From the NCBI RefSeq assembly GCF_900187425.1, contig NZ_FYDJ01000006.1:186001-250000 (forward strand): a DNA stretch of 64,000 nt, in the 5' to 3' direction. Under the pieces are notes generated by a model, which did no database searches, had not been told where the DNA came from, and was given only the letters and a program-made list of their open reading frames with translations. Positions 1-9,474 of this stretch are shown one piece after another (position 1 is the first letter of the stretch; each line of letters starts with the position of its first letter). The position numbers were made by a program, and so were the translations under genes. This stretch comes from Pseudomonas sp. Irchel s3h14. Its GTDB lineage: Bacteria > Pseudomonadota > Gammaproteobacteria > Pseudomonadales > Pseudomonadaceae.

Positions 1-265
1 GATGACCCGCATGCTCGACCGTCTGGAACAGAAAGGCTTCCTCGCCCGCCAACGCTCCGAAGCGGATCGCCGTCAGGTTCAGCTGGTGCTGACCGAACAA
101 GGCCAGCGGTTGACTGACCGCCTGCCGGAGATCGGCGCCGACGCGATGAATGAACTGGCTGGCGCGATCACCCCAGAGGAGTTGCAGACCCTCGAACAGA
201 TCCTGAAGAAGATTTTGGTGGCAGCCGGTGACTCGATCACCCTGCTGCGGGTAGGTGGCAAATGA
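1..265 (+). CDS. MarR-family transcriptional regulator, C-terminal part (5' end outside window)
   Basis: Only the last 88 or so codons are present, and the reading frame is open to the window edge. The visible part has the end of the winged helix (MTRMLDRLEQKGFLARQRSEADRR) with the R-S-E-A-D-R-R wing typical of MarR/EmrR proteins, then the C-terminal dimerisation helices. MarR proteins usually repress a neighbouring efflux operon and let go on binding phenolic or drug ligands. The stop overlaps the start of the next gene by 4 bp (ATGA), so regulator and pump are probably co-transcribed and autoregulated. The same order (marR, outer-membrane protein, emrA, emrB) is known at an emrAB locus of P. 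aeruginosa. The ligand cannot be told from this fragment. Confidence 0.9.
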   Translation, partial: MTRMLDRLEQKGFLARQRSEADRRQVQLVLTEQGQRLTDRLPEIGADAMNELAGAITPEELQTLEQILKKILVAAGDSITLLRVGGK

Positions 266-1731
266 GCAGTAAAACCCTGCGTACCGGCTTGAGTCTGGTG
301 CTGGCGGCCATGACCCTGGCCGGTTGTGCCAGCTACAGCGGCCTGACCACTGAAGGCGTCAGCCTCGATGCGAAAAACCTCAAGGCCGGGCAATCCCTTA
401 GCGGCGTGACCCTGTCGCCCGCGGCCTGGCCGAAAAGCGACTGGTGGAAAAGCCTCGGCGACCCACAGCTCGATGGCCTGATCCGCGAGGCCCTGCACGA
501 CAGCCCCGACATGCAAATCGCAGACGCCCGCGCCCACCAGGCCAGCGCCGCCGCTTATGCAGCAGATGCCGCACGCATGCCCACCCTCGATGCCAGCGCT
601 GGCGTCAGCCGTTCGCGTCTGGCCCGGGATCAGGACCCGAGAGGCGAGGGCGATGCATACTCCACCGTGCGTAACATCAGTGCCAGTTTCAATTACAACT
701 TCGACCTCTGGGGCGGTCAGCGTGACGCCTGGGAAGCCGCATTGGGCCAGGCCCGCGCTGCCGAAGTCGATCAGCAAGCGGCGCAACTGACGTTATCCGC
801 CGACGTTGCCCGCGCTTATAGCGATCTGGGGCAGGCGCATATCGTTCACGACCTGGCGCAGGAAGACCTCAAACGCACCAAACAAATGCTCGATCTGAGC
901 CAGCGCCGCCTGAGTTCCGGGATCGACAGTCAATACCAGTTCCAGCAAACCGAGAGTCTGGAAGCCACGTCCGAAGCCAGCCTGATCGACGCCGAAAAAC
1001 GCCTGCAAAGCGCGAAAATCGCCTTGGCCGTCTTGCTCGGTAAAGGCCCGGATCGCGGCAACGAAATCGCCCGGCCGAAAATCCTTCAGGCCAGTGCCGT
1101 CGCGTTGCCAACGGTGCTGCCGGCCGAGTTGCTCGGTCGTCGTCCAGACCTGGTGGCCGCCCGTTGGCGGGTCGAGGCCGCGAGCAAGAACATCGACGCC
1201 GGAAAAACCCGCTTCTACCCCAACCTCAACCTGAGCGCCGCGGCCGGAGCCGAGTCGTTGCTGGGCGATGCGATGTTCGGTTCGGCCAGTCGTTTCTTCA
1301 ACATCGCGCCGACCATTTCTGTGCCGATTTTCGACGGTGGCCGCCTGCGCGCCGACCTCGATTCCCGCGACGCCGATTACGACCTCGCCGTGGCGCAGTA
1401 CAACAAAAGCCTGGTGAAAGCCCTGGGTGATGTCAGCGACACCCTCAACCAGTTGCGCGATATCGGCCGGCAGATCGGGGCTCAGCAGCACGCCACCGAC
1501 ATTGCCCAGGATTCTTACAACACCGTGGTCCAGCGGTACGGTTCCGGCATCGGGAATTACCTGGACGTGCTCAGCATCGAGCAGCAATTGCTCCAGGCCC
1601 AGCGTCAGCTGGCCAACCTGAATGCCGAGCAGATCGACCTGTCGATCCAACTGATGCAGGCGCTGGGCGGCGGCTTCCAGGGCGAAACCCTGACCGCAGC
1701 CAACGCAACCCCAGCCACGCAGCACAACTAA
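262..1731 (+). CDS. NodT/OprM-family outer-membrane efflux lipoprotein
   Basis: 489 residues, the usual length for the TolC-like outer-membrane factor of tripartite pumps. The N-terminus is a lipoprotein signal with a lipobox L-A-G-C, so the mature protein should start at acylated Cys22. Two outer-membrane efflux (OEP) repeats follow, with the long coiled-coil helices of the periplasmic tunnel. A motif near residue 290, ELLGRRPDLVAARW, is typical of the NodT subgroup. It should form the exit duct for the EmrA/EmrB proteins encoded immediately downstream (15 bp gap). The ATG overlaps the marR stop, which supports this start. The substrate is not evident from sequence. Confidence 0.93.
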   Translation: MSSKTLRTGLSLVLAAMTLAGCASYSGLTTEGVSLDAKNLKAGQSLSGVTLSPAAWPKSDWWKSLGDPQLDGLIREALHDSPDMQIADARAHQASAAAYAADAARMPTLDASAGVSRSRLARDQDPRGEGDAYSTVRNISASFNYNFDLWGGQRDAWEAALGQARAAEVDQQAAQLTLSADVARAYSDLGQAHIVHDLAQEDLKRTKQMLDLSQRRLSSGIDSQYQFQQTESLEATSEASLIDAEKRLQSAKIALAVLLGKGPDRGNEIARPKILQASAVALPTVLPAELLGRRPDLVAARWRVEAASKNIDAGKTRFYPNLNLSAAAGAESLLGDAMFGSASRFFNIAPTISVPIFDGGRLRADLDSRDADYDLAVAQYNKSLVKALGDVSDTLNQLRDIGRQIGAQQHATDIAQDSYNTVVQRYGSGIGNYLDVLSIEQQLLQAQRQLANLNAEQIDLSIQLMQALGGGFQGETLTAANATPATQHN

Positions 1732-1746
1732 TTCAAGGTACTTGTC

Positions 1747-2952
1747 ATGGCCACTGCCGATTCAACAACACAAACCCCTGACAACGCTCAAGACACGAGC
1801 AATCCGCGCAAACGCAAAGTCATGCTGGTCGTTCTGGCTATCGTGGTAGTCCTCGCGGGTGTCGGCGTCTGGGGTTATCACGAATTCTACGGGCGCTGGA
1901 ACGAAAGCACCGACGATGCCTATGTGAACGGCAACGTGGTGGAAATCACTCCGTTGGTCACCGGCACGGTGGTCAGCATCGGTGCCGACGACGGCGACCT
2001 GGTTCACGAAGGTCAGGTGCTGATCAACTTCGACCCGAACGACGCCGAAGTCGGTCTGCAAAGTGCCCAGGCCAATCTGGCCCGCACGGTGCGTCAGGTT
2101 CGCGGCTTGTACAGCAACGTCGACGGCATGAAAGCCCAGGTCAACGCCCAACAGGCTGAAGTGCAAAAGGCTCAGGACAACTTCAATCGCCGGAAAAACC
2201 TCGCCGCTGGCGGCGCGATTTCCCAGGAAGAACTGTCCCACGCTCGCGACGACCTGACCTCGGCGCAAAACGCCTTGGCCAACGCCAAACAGCAACTGAA
2301 AACCACCAGTGCGCTGGTCGATGACACCGTGGTGTCGTCGCACCCGGACGTGATGTCCGCTGCCGCGCAATTGCGTCAGGCTTACTTGAACAACTCCCGC
2401 AGCACCTTGATCGCGCCGGTGACCGGTTACGTGGCCAAGCGCTCGGTACAACTGGGCCAACGCGTCCAGCCGGGCACCGCATTGATGGCGGTCATTCCGC
2501 TGGATCAGCTGTGGATCGACGCCAACTTCAAGGAAACCCAGCTGCGTGACATGCGCATCGGGCAGCCAGTGGACATCGAAGCCGACCTGTACGGCAGCGA
2601 CGTGAAGTTCAGCGGCACCATCGACAGCCTCGGCGCTGGCACCGGCAGCGCGTTTGCCTTGCTGCCGGCACAGAACGCCACCGGCAACTGGATCAAGATC
2701 GTCCAGCGGGTGCCGGTGCGGATTCACATCAACGCCGAAGAACTGGCCAAGCACCCGTTGCGGGTCGGCCTGTCGACCCAGGTCGATGTGAACCTGCGTG
2801 ACCAGAGCGGCCCGGTGCTGGCGCAACAACCGCCGCAAAAGGCCTCGTTCAGCACCAACGTCTATGACCGTCAGTTGGCCGAGGCCGACGCGATGATCAC
2901 TCAGTTGATCCACGACAACAGCGCTGCGGTCAGCAAAACCGTTCAACGCTGA
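1747..2952 (+). CDS. emrA: EmrA-like membrane fusion protein (HlyD family)
   Basis: 401 residues. A short cytoplasmic tail is followed by one membrane anchor (about residues 25-43), then the STDDAYV motif that opens the biotinyl-lipoyl domain of EmrA/HlyD adaptors. A periplasmic coiled-coil hairpin (about 95-200) and a beta-barrel domain (about 235-350) follow. The protein should bridge the inner-membrane EmrB transporter and the outer-membrane channel. It is in operon with both; the gap to emrB is 65 bp. Length and domain order match EmrA. The call is firm for the family, while the exported compound is unknown. Confidence 0.93.
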   Translation: MATADSTTQTPDNAQDTSNPRKRKVMLVVLAIVVVLAGVGVWGYHEFYGRWNESTDDAYVNGNVVEITPLVTGTVVSIGADDGDLVHEGQVLINFDPNDAEVGLQSAQANLARTVRQVRGLYSNVDGMKAQVNAQQAEVQKAQDNFNRRKNLAAGGAISQEELSHARDDLTSAQNALANAKQQLKTTSALVDDTVVSSHPDVMSAAAQLRQAYLNNSRSTLIAPVTGYVAKRSVQLGQRVQPGTALMAVIPLDQLWIDANFKETQLRDMRIGQPVDIEADLYGSDVKFSGTIDSLGAGTGSAFALLPAQNATGNWIKIVQRVPVRIHINAEELAKHPLRVGLSTQVDVNLRDQSGPVLAQQPPQKASFSTNVYDRQLAEADAMITQLIHDNSAAVSKTVQR

Positions 2953-3017
2953 TTCGCCAATCCCTCAGCGACGCCCGTTAAAAGGTGTCGCGACAGCCCA
3001 GTTTCAAAGGATTCGCG

Positions 3018-4547
3018 ATGAGCAATAACGCGTCTTTTACGCCGCCCAGCCTGCTGCTCAGCACCATCGGCCTGTCGCTGGCGACCTTCATGCAAGTGCT
3101 CGACACCACCATCGCCAACGTGGCGCTGCCGACGATTTCCGGCAACCTGGGCGTGAGTTCGGAGCAGGGCACTTGGGTGATTACCTCGTTCGCCGTGAGC
3201 AACGCCATCGCGCTGCCGCTGACCGGTTGGCTCAGTCGGCGCTTCGGCGAGGTGAAGCTGTTTCTCTGGGCGACGATCCTGTTCGTGCTGGCCTCGTTTC
3301 TGTGCGGTATCTCGACCTCGATGCCGGAGCTGATTGGCTTTCGGGTGCTTCAAGGTCTGGTGGCAGGTCCGCTGTACCCTATGACTCAAACGCTGCTGAT
3401 TGCCGTCTATCCGCCCGCCAGGCGCGGCATGGCCCTGGCGTTGCTGGCGATGGTCACGGTGGTGGCGCCGATTGCCGGTCCCATCCTCGGCGGCTGGATT
3501 ACCGACAGCTATAGCTGGCCGTGGATCTTCTTCATCAACGTGCCGATCGGTGTTTTCGCGGTGATGGTGGTGCGCCAGCAACTCAAGGCGCGGCCGGTGG
3601 AAACCAGCTACCAGCCGATGGATTACGTCGGTTTGATCACGCTGATCATTGGCGTCGGCGCCTTGCAGGTGATCCTCGACAAGGGCAATGACCTGGACTG
3701 GTTCGAGTCGAACTTCATCCTCATCGGCGCGGCCATTTCAGTGATAGCGCTGGCGGTGTTCGTGATCTGGGAAATGACCGACAAACACCCGGTGGTCAAC
3801 CTGCGGCTGTTCGCTTACCGCAACTTCCGGATCGGCACGATTGTGCTGGTGTTGGGTTACGCCGGGTTCTTCGGGATCAACCTGATTCTGCCGCAATGGC
3901 TGCAAACCCAGATGGGCTATACCGCCACGTGGGCGGGTCTGGCGGTGGCGCCGATCGGGATTCTGCCGGTGTTGATGTCGCCGTTTGTCGGCAAGTACGC
4001 ACACAAGTTCGACCTGCGGCTGTTGGCCGGCCTGGCGTTCCTGGCGATTGGCCTGAGCTGCTTCATGCGTGCCGGGTTTACCAACGAAGTGGACTTCCAG
4101 CACATCGCTCTGGTGCAGCTGTTCATGGGGATTGGCGTGGCGCTGTTCTTCATGCCGACCTTGAGCATTCTGATGTCGGACCTGCCACCGAGCCAGATCG
4201 CCGACGGCGCGGGCCTGGCGACGTTCCTGCGGACGTTGGGCGGTAGTTTTGCGGCGTCGCTGACGACCTGGATCTGGATTCGCCGGGCCGATCAGCACCA
4301 CGCCTATATGAGCGAAAGCATCAGCACCTATGAGCCGGCGACCCGCGAGGCGCTGAACAGCCTGGGCGGGGCGAGCAATCCGGCGTATGCGCAACTGGAT
4401 CATGTGCTGACCAGTCAGGCGTACATGCTCTCCACCGTGGATTACTTCACATTGCTGGGCTGGGCATTCATGGGCTTGATTGTGCTGGTGTGGCTGGCGA
4501 AACCGCCGTTTGCGGCGAAGGCGGGGCCGGCTGCCTCCGGCCACTAG
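3018..4547 (+). CDS. emrB: EmrB-like DHA2-family MFS drug:H+ antiporter (14 membrane segments)
   Basis: 509 residues with about 14 hydrophobic segments, as expected for the DHA2 branch of the major facilitator superfamily. The first segment carries LDTTIANVALP, the DHA2 motif D1, and a loop motif GWLSRRFGE (motif A) follows. It should use the proton gradient to drive drugs through the EmrA/outer-membrane conduit. I place the start at ATG 3018 because a good ribosome binding site (AAAGGA) sits 6 nt upstream. An in-frame GTG at 2985 would add 11 residues but has no ribosome site. It is the last gene of the operon; a REPIN follows 18 bp after the stop. Confidence 0.94.
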   Translation: MSNNASFTPPSLLLSTIGLSLATFMQVLDTTIANVALPTISGNLGVSSEQGTWVITSFAVSNAIALPLTGWLSRRFGEVKLFLWATILFVLASFLCGISTSMPELIGFRVLQGLVAGPLYPMTQTLLIAVYPPARRGMALALLAMVTVVAPIAGPILGGWITDSYSWPWIFFINVPIGVFAVMVVRQQLKARPVETSYQPMDYVGLITLIIGVGALQVILDKGNDLDWFESNFILIGAAISVIALAVFVIWEMTDKHPVVNLRLFAYRNFRIGTIVLVLGYAGFFGINLILPQWLQTQMGYTATWAGLAVAPIGILPVLMSPFVGKYAHKFDLRLLAGLAFLAIGLSCFMRAGFTNEVDFQHIALVQLFMGIGVALFFMPTLSILMSDLPPSQIADGAGLATFLRTLGGSFAASLTTWIWIRRADQHHAYMSESISTYEPATREALNSLGGASNPAYAQLDHVLTSQAYMLSTVDYFTLLGWAFMGLIVLVWLAKPPFAAKAGPAASGH

Positions 4548-4565
4548 AGTCAGGTGAAGAACCAA

Positions 4566-4655
4566 TGTGGGAGCGGGCTTGCTCGCGAATGCGGTGTAAC
4601 AGTCAACTAAGATGTTGAATGCTAATCCGCCTTCGCGAGCAAGCCCGCTCCCACA
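4566..4655. repeat. REPIN (paired inverted REP palindromes)
   Basis: Left arm TGTGGGAGCGGGCTTGCTCG and its exact reverse complement at the right end flank a loop of about 40 bp. This is the standard two-REP doublet of fluorescent pseudomonads. It lies between the convergent ends of emrB and lpxH and may also act as a bidirectional transcription stop or mRNA stabiliser, since no T-run terminator is present. Confidence 0.92.
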
Positions 4656-4674
4656 AGGGTTTTGTGTTCGGTAG

Positions 4675-5427
4675 TCAGTTCGCAGGTGCTGCGAGCTGTG
4701 GCGGCGGGGCGAAGTCGAACGGTGCCAACGCAAACCCATTCTCATCCACCTGCAACGCCCACCCCTGACGATCCCAATCCCCCAACACAATCCGTTTGGC
4801 CGCCTGCTCGCCAATCTGCAATTTGTGAATGGCCGGGCGATGGGTATGCCCATGGATCAAGGTCTTCACGCCAAATGCCTGCATGATTCGCGGCACTTCT
4901 TCCGGCGTGACATCCACAATGTCATTGGCCTTCATCCGCGTCTGCGCACGGCTTTCACTGCGCAGCTTGCGCGCCAGCTTATGCCGGGTGCGCAAAGGCA
5001 AGTGCCGCAGGATGAACAGGGTGATCGGATTACGCAGATAGCGACGCAGCTTCATATAGGCTTCGTCGCGGGTGCAGAGGCTGTCGCCGTGCATCAATAG
5101 CACCGGCTCGCCGTAAAACTGCACGACACTCGGGTCTTTCAGCAATGTGCAGCCGGCCTGTTTGCAGAAGGCCTGGCCGAGCATGAAGTCGCGATTGCCG
5201 TGCATCAGAAAAATGGCCGTGCCGCTGTCGCTGAGTTCGCGCAGGGCCTGGCAGATGGAACGCTGAAAGGGCGTCATGGCATCGTCGCCAATCCACGCCT
5301 CGAAAAAGTCGCCCAGGATGTACAACGCACTCGCCGAGCGGGCGCGTCCGGCGAGCAAATCCAGAAACGCCCGGCTGATGTCCGGGCGCTCCTCTTCCAG
5401 ATGCAAGTCTGAAATCAGCAGTATCAC
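4675..5427 (-). CDS. lpxH: UDP-2,3-diacylglucosamine diphosphatase
   Basis: 250 residues. LpxH hydrolyses UDP-2,3-diacylglucosamine to lipid X and UMP in lipid A synthesis, at the cytoplasmic face of the inner membrane. The calcineurin-like metal ligands are visible in order: D7 and H9 (SDLHL), D40 (LGD), N78 in HGNRD, H113 (MHGD), and the HGHTHRP motif near residues 192-198. Length matches the family (about 240-250). It overlaps ppiB by 4 bp (ATGA), so the two are translationally coupled. lpxH is essential in most Gram-negative bacteria, and nothing here looks abnormal. Confidence 0.96.
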   Translation of the reverse strand: MILLISDLHLEEERPDISRAFLDLLAGRARSASALYILGDFFEAWIGDDAMTPFQRSICQALRELSDSGTAIFLMHGNRDFMLGQAFCKQAGCTLLKDPSVVQFYGEPVLLMHGDSLCTRDEAYMKLRRYLRNPITLFILRHLPLRTRHKLARKLRSESRAQTRMKANDIVDVTPEEVPRIMQAFGVKTLIHGHTHRPAIHKLQIGEQAAKRIVLGDWDRQGWALQVDENGFALAPFDFAPPPQLAAPAN

Positions 5428-5927
5428 TCAATGATCTCGGCTTTCTCGATGATCACGTCTTCTGCTGGTACGTCCTGGTGGCCGGATTTCATGGTGGTGG
5501 AAACACCTTTGATCTTGTCCACTACGTCGGTGCCTTCAACGACTTTGGCGAATACGGCGTAGCCCCAGCCCTGAGTGGTCTTGGCGCTGTGGTTCAGGAA
5601 GCTGTTGTCAGCCACGTTGATGAAAAACTGGGCGGAAGCCGAATGCGGCTCCATGGTGCGGGCCATGGCAACGGTGTACTTCTCGTTCGGCAGGCCGTTG
5701 TCGGCTTCGTTCTGGATGCTTGAGCGCTTGTCTTTCTTTTCTTTCATGCCTGGCTCGAAACCGCCGCCCTGGATCATGAAGTTACCGATGACGCGGTGGA
5801 AAACGGTGTTTTCGTAGTGACCGGCTTTGACGTACTCGATGAAGTTGGCCACGGTGATCGGGGCTTTTTCAGCGTTCAGTTCCAGGACGATGTCGCCATG
5901 GTTGGTGGTCAGTTTGACTTGGGTCAT
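5424..5927 (-). CDS. ppiB: Cytoplasmic cyclophilin-type peptidyl-prolyl isomerase
   Basis: 167 residues with no signal peptide, so this is the cytoplasmic PpiB type rather than periplasmic PpiA. It catalyses cis-trans isomerisation of Xaa-Pro bonds. Cyclophilin motifs are present: FHRVI (catalytic Arg), NFMIQGG, and [11 protein letters not shown]. It is first in a two-gene unit with lpxH, the order usual in pseudomonads. Upstream on the minus strand, 277 bp separate it from divergent glnS. No clear operator was found there. Confidence 0.95.
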   Translation of the reverse strand: MTQVKLTTNHGDIVLELNAEKAPITVANFIEYVKAGHYENTVFHRVIGNFMIQGGGFEPGMKEKKDKRSSIQNEADNGLPNEKYTVAMARTMEPHSASAQFFINVADNSFLNHSAKTTQGWGYAVFAKVVEGTDVVDKIKGVSTTMKSGHQDVPAEDVIIEKAEIIE

Positions 5928-6204
5928 GATCGGGGACTCTTTTTAAAAAAAGCGTTTTCTGGGAATTCGTGGGTTTCGGGGCGTTGAAGCCCTCAACCGG
6001 TCCGGCCAATTTTGGCCAAGATGCGCAGTTTAGCGTGCCAAGCGCGAATTTCGAGGCTGTTTTTCATTTGCATCCGATTAAATGCAGCCGTTTTTTGCCC
6101 TGCGCTGTCAGCGACTTGACGGCATCGGCTATGATAAGCCCCTTTGTTTTAACCGCCGCTTTGATTTGGCCAACTGGCCGCGCACTTGTACGTTCAAGGA
6201 TCCT

Positions 6205-7902
6205 ATGAGCAAGCCCACTGTCGACCCTACCTCGAATTCCAAGACCGGCCCTGCCGTGCCGGTCAATTTCCTGCGCCCGATCATCCAGGCGGACCTGGAC
6301 TCGGGTAAGCACACGCAGATCGTCACCCGTTTCCCGCCTGAGCCCAACGGCTACCTGCACATCGGTCACGCCAAGTCGATTTGCGTGAACTTCGGTCTGG
6401 CCCAGGAATTTGGTGGCGTCACGCACCTGCGTTTCGACGACACCAACCCGGCCAAGGAAGACCAGGAATACATCGACGCGATCGAAAGCGACGTCAAATG
6501 GCTGGGCTTCGAATGGTCCGGTGAAGTGCGCTACGCCTCGCAGTATTTCGACCAGTTGCACGATTGGGCCGTTGAACTGATCAAGGCCGGCAAGGCCTAC
6601 GTCGATGACCTGAGCCCTGAACAGGCCAAGGAATACCGTGGCAGCCTGACCGAACCGGGCAAGAACAGCCCGTTCCGCGATCGTTCCGTGGAAGAAAACC
6701 TCGACTGGTTCGCCCGCATGAAGGCCGGTGAATTCAAGGATGGCGCACGCGTGTTGCGGGCCAAGATCGACATGGCCTCGCCGAACATGAACCTGCGCGA
6801 CCCGATCATGTATCGCATCCGTCACGCTCACCACCACCAGACTGGTGACAAGTGGTGCATCTACCCGAACTACGACTTCACCCACGGTCAGTCGGATGCC
6901 ATCGAAGGCATCACTCACTCGATCTGCACCCTGGAGTTCGAAAGCCATCGTCCGCTGTACGAGTGGTTCCTCGAGAACCTGCCCGTACCGGCGCAACCGC
7001 GTCAGTACGAATTCAGCCGTCTGAACCTGAACTACACGATCACCAGCAAGCGCAAGCTCAAGCAACTGGTCGATGAAAAGCACGTTCATGGCTGGGACGA
7101 CCCGCGCATGTCCACGCTGTCCGGCTTCCGCCGCCGTGGTTACACGCCGAAATCGATCCGCAACTTCTGCGAAATGATCGGCACCAACCGTTCCGACGGC
7201 GTGGTCGACTTCGGCATGCTCGAATTCAGCATCCGTGACGACCTCGACCACAGCGCCCCGCGTGCCATGTGCGTGCTGCGCCCGCTGAAAGTCGTGATCA
7301 CCAACTACCCGGAAGGCCAGGTCGAGAACCTCGAACTGGCGTGCCACCCGAAAGAAGACATGGGCGTGCGCGTTCTGCCGTTCGCCCGTGAGATCTACAT
7401 CGACCGTGAAGACTTCATGGAAGAGCCGCCAAAAGGCTACAAACGCCTGGAACCTGCTGGCGAAGTGCGTCTGCGCGGCAGCTATGTGATTCGCGCTGAC
7501 GAAGCGATCAAGGACGCCGATGGCAACATCGTCGAACTGCGTTGCTCGTATGACCCGGAAACCCTGGGCAAGAACCCTGAAGGCCGCAAGGTCAAAGGCG
7601 TGGTTCACTGGGTGCCGGCCGCTGCCAGCGTCGAGTGCGAAGTACGTCTGTACGACCGCCTGTTCCGTTCGGCCAACCCTGAGAAGGCTGAAGACAGCGC
7701 CAGTTTCCTGGACAACATCAACCCTGACTCGCTGCAAGTCCTCACCGGTTGTCGTGCCGAGCCTTCGCTGGGCAATGCACAGCCGGAAGACCGTTTCCAG
7801 TTCGAGCGCGAAGGTTACTTCTGCGCGGATATCAAGGACTCGAAACCCGGTCATCCGGTGTTCAACCGTACCGTGACCTTGCGTGATTCGTGGGGCCAGT
7901 GA
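6205..7902 (+). CDS. glnS: Glutaminyl-tRNA synthetase
   Basis: 565 residues; charges tRNA-Gln in the cytoplasm. Class I signatures are present: the HIGH-like site at about residue 50 (YLHIGHA, in [12 protein letters not shown]) and the KMSKS-like site TSKRK near residue 280. The C-terminal beta-barrels that read the anticodon follow. I chose ATG 6205 with AAGGAT upstream; an in-frame extension back to 6082 has no ribosome site and no family support. Having glnS implies direct glutaminylation, in addition to any Gat amidotransferase route. cysS follows 17 bp later, so the two probably share a transcript. Confidence 0.97.
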   Translation: MSKPTVDPTSNSKTGPAVPVNFLRPIIQADLDSGKHTQIVTRFPPEPNGYLHIGHAKSICVNFGLAQEFGGVTHLRFDDTNPAKEDQEYIDAIESDVKWLGFEWSGEVRYASQYFDQLHDWAVELIKAGKAYVDDLSPEQAKEYRGSLTEPGKNSPFRDRSVEENLDWFARMKAGEFKDGARVLRAKIDMASPNMNLRDPIMYRIRHAHHHQTGDKWCIYPNYDFTHGQSDAIEGITHSICTLEFESHRPLYEWFLENLPVPAQPRQYEFSRLNLNYTITSKRKLKQLVDEKHVHGWDDPRMSTLSGFRRRGYTPKSIRNFCEMIGTNRSDGVVDFGMLEFSIRDDLDHSAPRAMCVLRPLKVVITNYPEGQVENLELACHPKEDMGVRVLPFAREIYIDREDFMEEPPKGYKRLEPAGEVRLRGSYVIRADEAIKDADGNIVELRCSYDPETLGKNPEGRKVKGVVHWVPAAASVECEVRLYDRLFRSANPEKAEDSASFLDNINPDSLQVLTGCRAEPSLGNAQPEDRFQFEREGYFCADIKDSKPGHPVFNRTVTLRDSWGQ

Positions 7903-7919
7903 TTCAAGGAACCTCTAAC

Positions 7920-9302
7920 GTGCTTTCGATCTACAACACGCTCACCAAGAGCAAAGAAGTCTTCAAACCCTTGGATGGCAACAAGGTGCGCATGTACGTC
8001 TGCGGGATGACCGTGTACGACTACTGCCACCTGGGCCATGGCCGCAGCATGGTCGCGTTCGACCTGGTGACCCGCTGGTTGCGGTTCAGCGGCTACGACC
8101 TGACTTACGTGCGCAACATCACCGACATCGACGACAAGATCATCAATCGGGCCAAGGAGAACGGCGAGTCGTTCGAAGCCTTGACCGAGCGCATGATCGC
8201 GGCGATGCACGAAGACGAAGCGCGCCTGAACATCAAGAAGCCGGACATGGAACCGCGCGCTACCGGGCATATCCCCGGCATGCACGCGATGATCCAGACC
8301 TTGATTGACAAGGGCTACGCCTACGCCCCGGGCAATGGCGACGTGTATTACCGTGTCGCCAAGTTCATGGGCTACGGCAAGCTGTCGCGCAAGAAAATCG
8401 AAGACCTGCGCATCGGTGCGCGGATCGAAGTCGACGAGTCCAAGCAAGATCCGCTGGACTTCGTGCTGTGGAAAGGCGCCAAGCCGGGCGAGCCGAGCTG
8501 GCCTTCGCCTTGGGGCGATGGTCGTCCGGGCTGGCACATCGAGTGCTCGGTGATGTCCACCTGCTGCCTCGGCGAGACCTTCGACATTCATGGCGGCGGC
8601 AGCGACCTCGAGTTCCCGCACCACGAAAACGAAATCGCCCAGAGCGAAGCGGCCACCGGCAAGACCTACGCCAACGCGTGGATGCATTGCGGCATGATTC
8701 GCATCAATGGCGAGAAGATGTCCAAGTCCTTGAACAACTTCTTCACCATTCGCGACGTGCTGGAAAAGTACCACCCGGAAGTCGTGCGTTACCTGCTGGT
8801 GTCGAGCCACTACCGCAGTGCGATCAACTACTCGGAAGACAACCTCAAGGACGCCAAAGGCGCACTCGAGCGTTTCTACCATGCGTTGAAAGGCCTGCCG
8901 AGCGTGGCACCGGCCGGTGGCGAAGCCTTTGTCGAGCGTTTCACTCAGGTGATGAACGACGACTTTGGTACGCCGGAAGCCTGTGCTGTGCTGTTCGAGA
9001 TGGTTCGTGAGATCAACCGTCTGCGCGATAGTGATCTCGATGCGGCGGCGGGTCTGGCGGCGCGCTTGAAGGAGTTGGCGAGTGTGCTGGGTGTGTTGCA
9101 GCTCGAAGCGGATGACTTCCTGCAGGCCGGCGCCGAAGGGCGGGTTGATGCGGCTGAGGTTGATGCGCTGATTGCCGCGCGTCTGGCCGCTCGTGCTGGT
9201 AAAGACTGGGCCGAATCCGACCGCATCCGCGACCAGCTCACCGCCATGGGCGTGGTGCTGGAAGACGGGAAGGGTGGGACGACCTGGCGTCTGGCTGACT
9301 GA
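7920..9302 (+). CDS. cysS: Cysteinyl-tRNA synthetase
   Basis: 460 residues; charges tRNA-Cys and is class I. Visible features are the zinc-site cysteine in YVCGMTVYD, the HIGH-type HLGH at about residue 38, the second zinc cluster region (HIECS then HHENE), and KMSKS at about residue 265. The start is GTG 7920, giving the family-typical N-terminus [12 protein letters not shown], with AAGGA 9 nt upstream. The longer in-frame opening at 7890 overlaps the end of glnS and has no support. A hairpin terminator follows. The tRNA genes often found beside cysS in pseudomonads are not present here. Confidence 0.96.
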   Translation: MLSIYNTLTKSKEVFKPLDGNKVRMYVCGMTVYDYCHLGHGRSMVAFDLVTRWLRFSGYDLTYVRNITDIDDKIINRAKENGESFEALTERMIAAMHEDEARLNIKKPDMEPRATGHIPGMHAMIQTLIDKGYAYAPGNGDVYYRVAKFMGYGKLSRKKIEDLRIGARIEVDESKQDPLDFVLWKGAKPGEPSWPSPWGDGRPGWHIECSVMSTCCLGETFDIHGGGSDLEFPHHENEIAQSEAATGKTYANAWMHCGMIRINGEKMSKSLNNFFTIRDVLEKYHPEVVRYLLVSSHYRSAINYSEDNLKDAKGALERFYHALKGLPSVAPAGGEAFVERFTQVMNDDFGTPEACAVLFEMVREINRLRDSDLDAAAGLAARLKELASVLGVLQLEADDFLQAGAEGRVDAAEVDALIAARLAARAGKDWAESDRIRDQLTAMGVVLEDGKGGTTWRLAD

Positions 9303-9323
9303 TTGCTTGATTGGCTACAAAAC

Positions 9324-9350
9324 AAAACCCGCCTTGTGCGGGTTTTTGTT
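9324..9350 (+). terminator. Rho-independent terminator after cysS
   Basis: Stem AAAACCCGC / GCGGGTTTT with a CTTGT loop and a following T-rich run, 22 bp after the cysS stop. Confidence 0.88.
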
Positions 9351-9363
9351 TGCCTCACTGATT

Positions 9364-9474
9364 GATCGTTCCCACGCTCTGCGTGGGAATGCAGCCCGGG
9401 ACGCTCCGCGTCCCTTCCAGAGCCGAACGCGGAGCGTCCGTTGAGGCATTCCCACGCGGAGCGTGGGAACGATC
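9364..9474. repeat. Palindromic repeat with GATCGTTCCCACGC ends
   Basis: A 111-bp imperfect inverted repeat. It begins GATCGTTCCCACGCTCTGCG and ends with the matching CGCGGAGCGTGGGAACGATC, with a nested GGACGCTCCGCGTCC hairpin inside. It differs from the REPINs elsewhere in the window, but this kind of element recurs in fluorescent pseudomonad genomes. Its last bases overlap the stop codon of the sigma-54 activator gene. Confidence 0.85.

Noticed and set aside
2985-3017. Extended GTG start for emrB
   Set aside because: No ribosome site before GTG 2985, while AAAGGA precedes ATG 3018.
6064-7854. 596-codon minus-strand open frame opposite glnS
   Set aside because: Antisense shadow of glnS without a ribosome site or motif.
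9303-9472. tRNA genes downstream of cysS
   Set aside because: In some pseudomonads tRNA genes follow cysS. Here only a terminator and a palindromic repeat are present; no cloverleaf was found.
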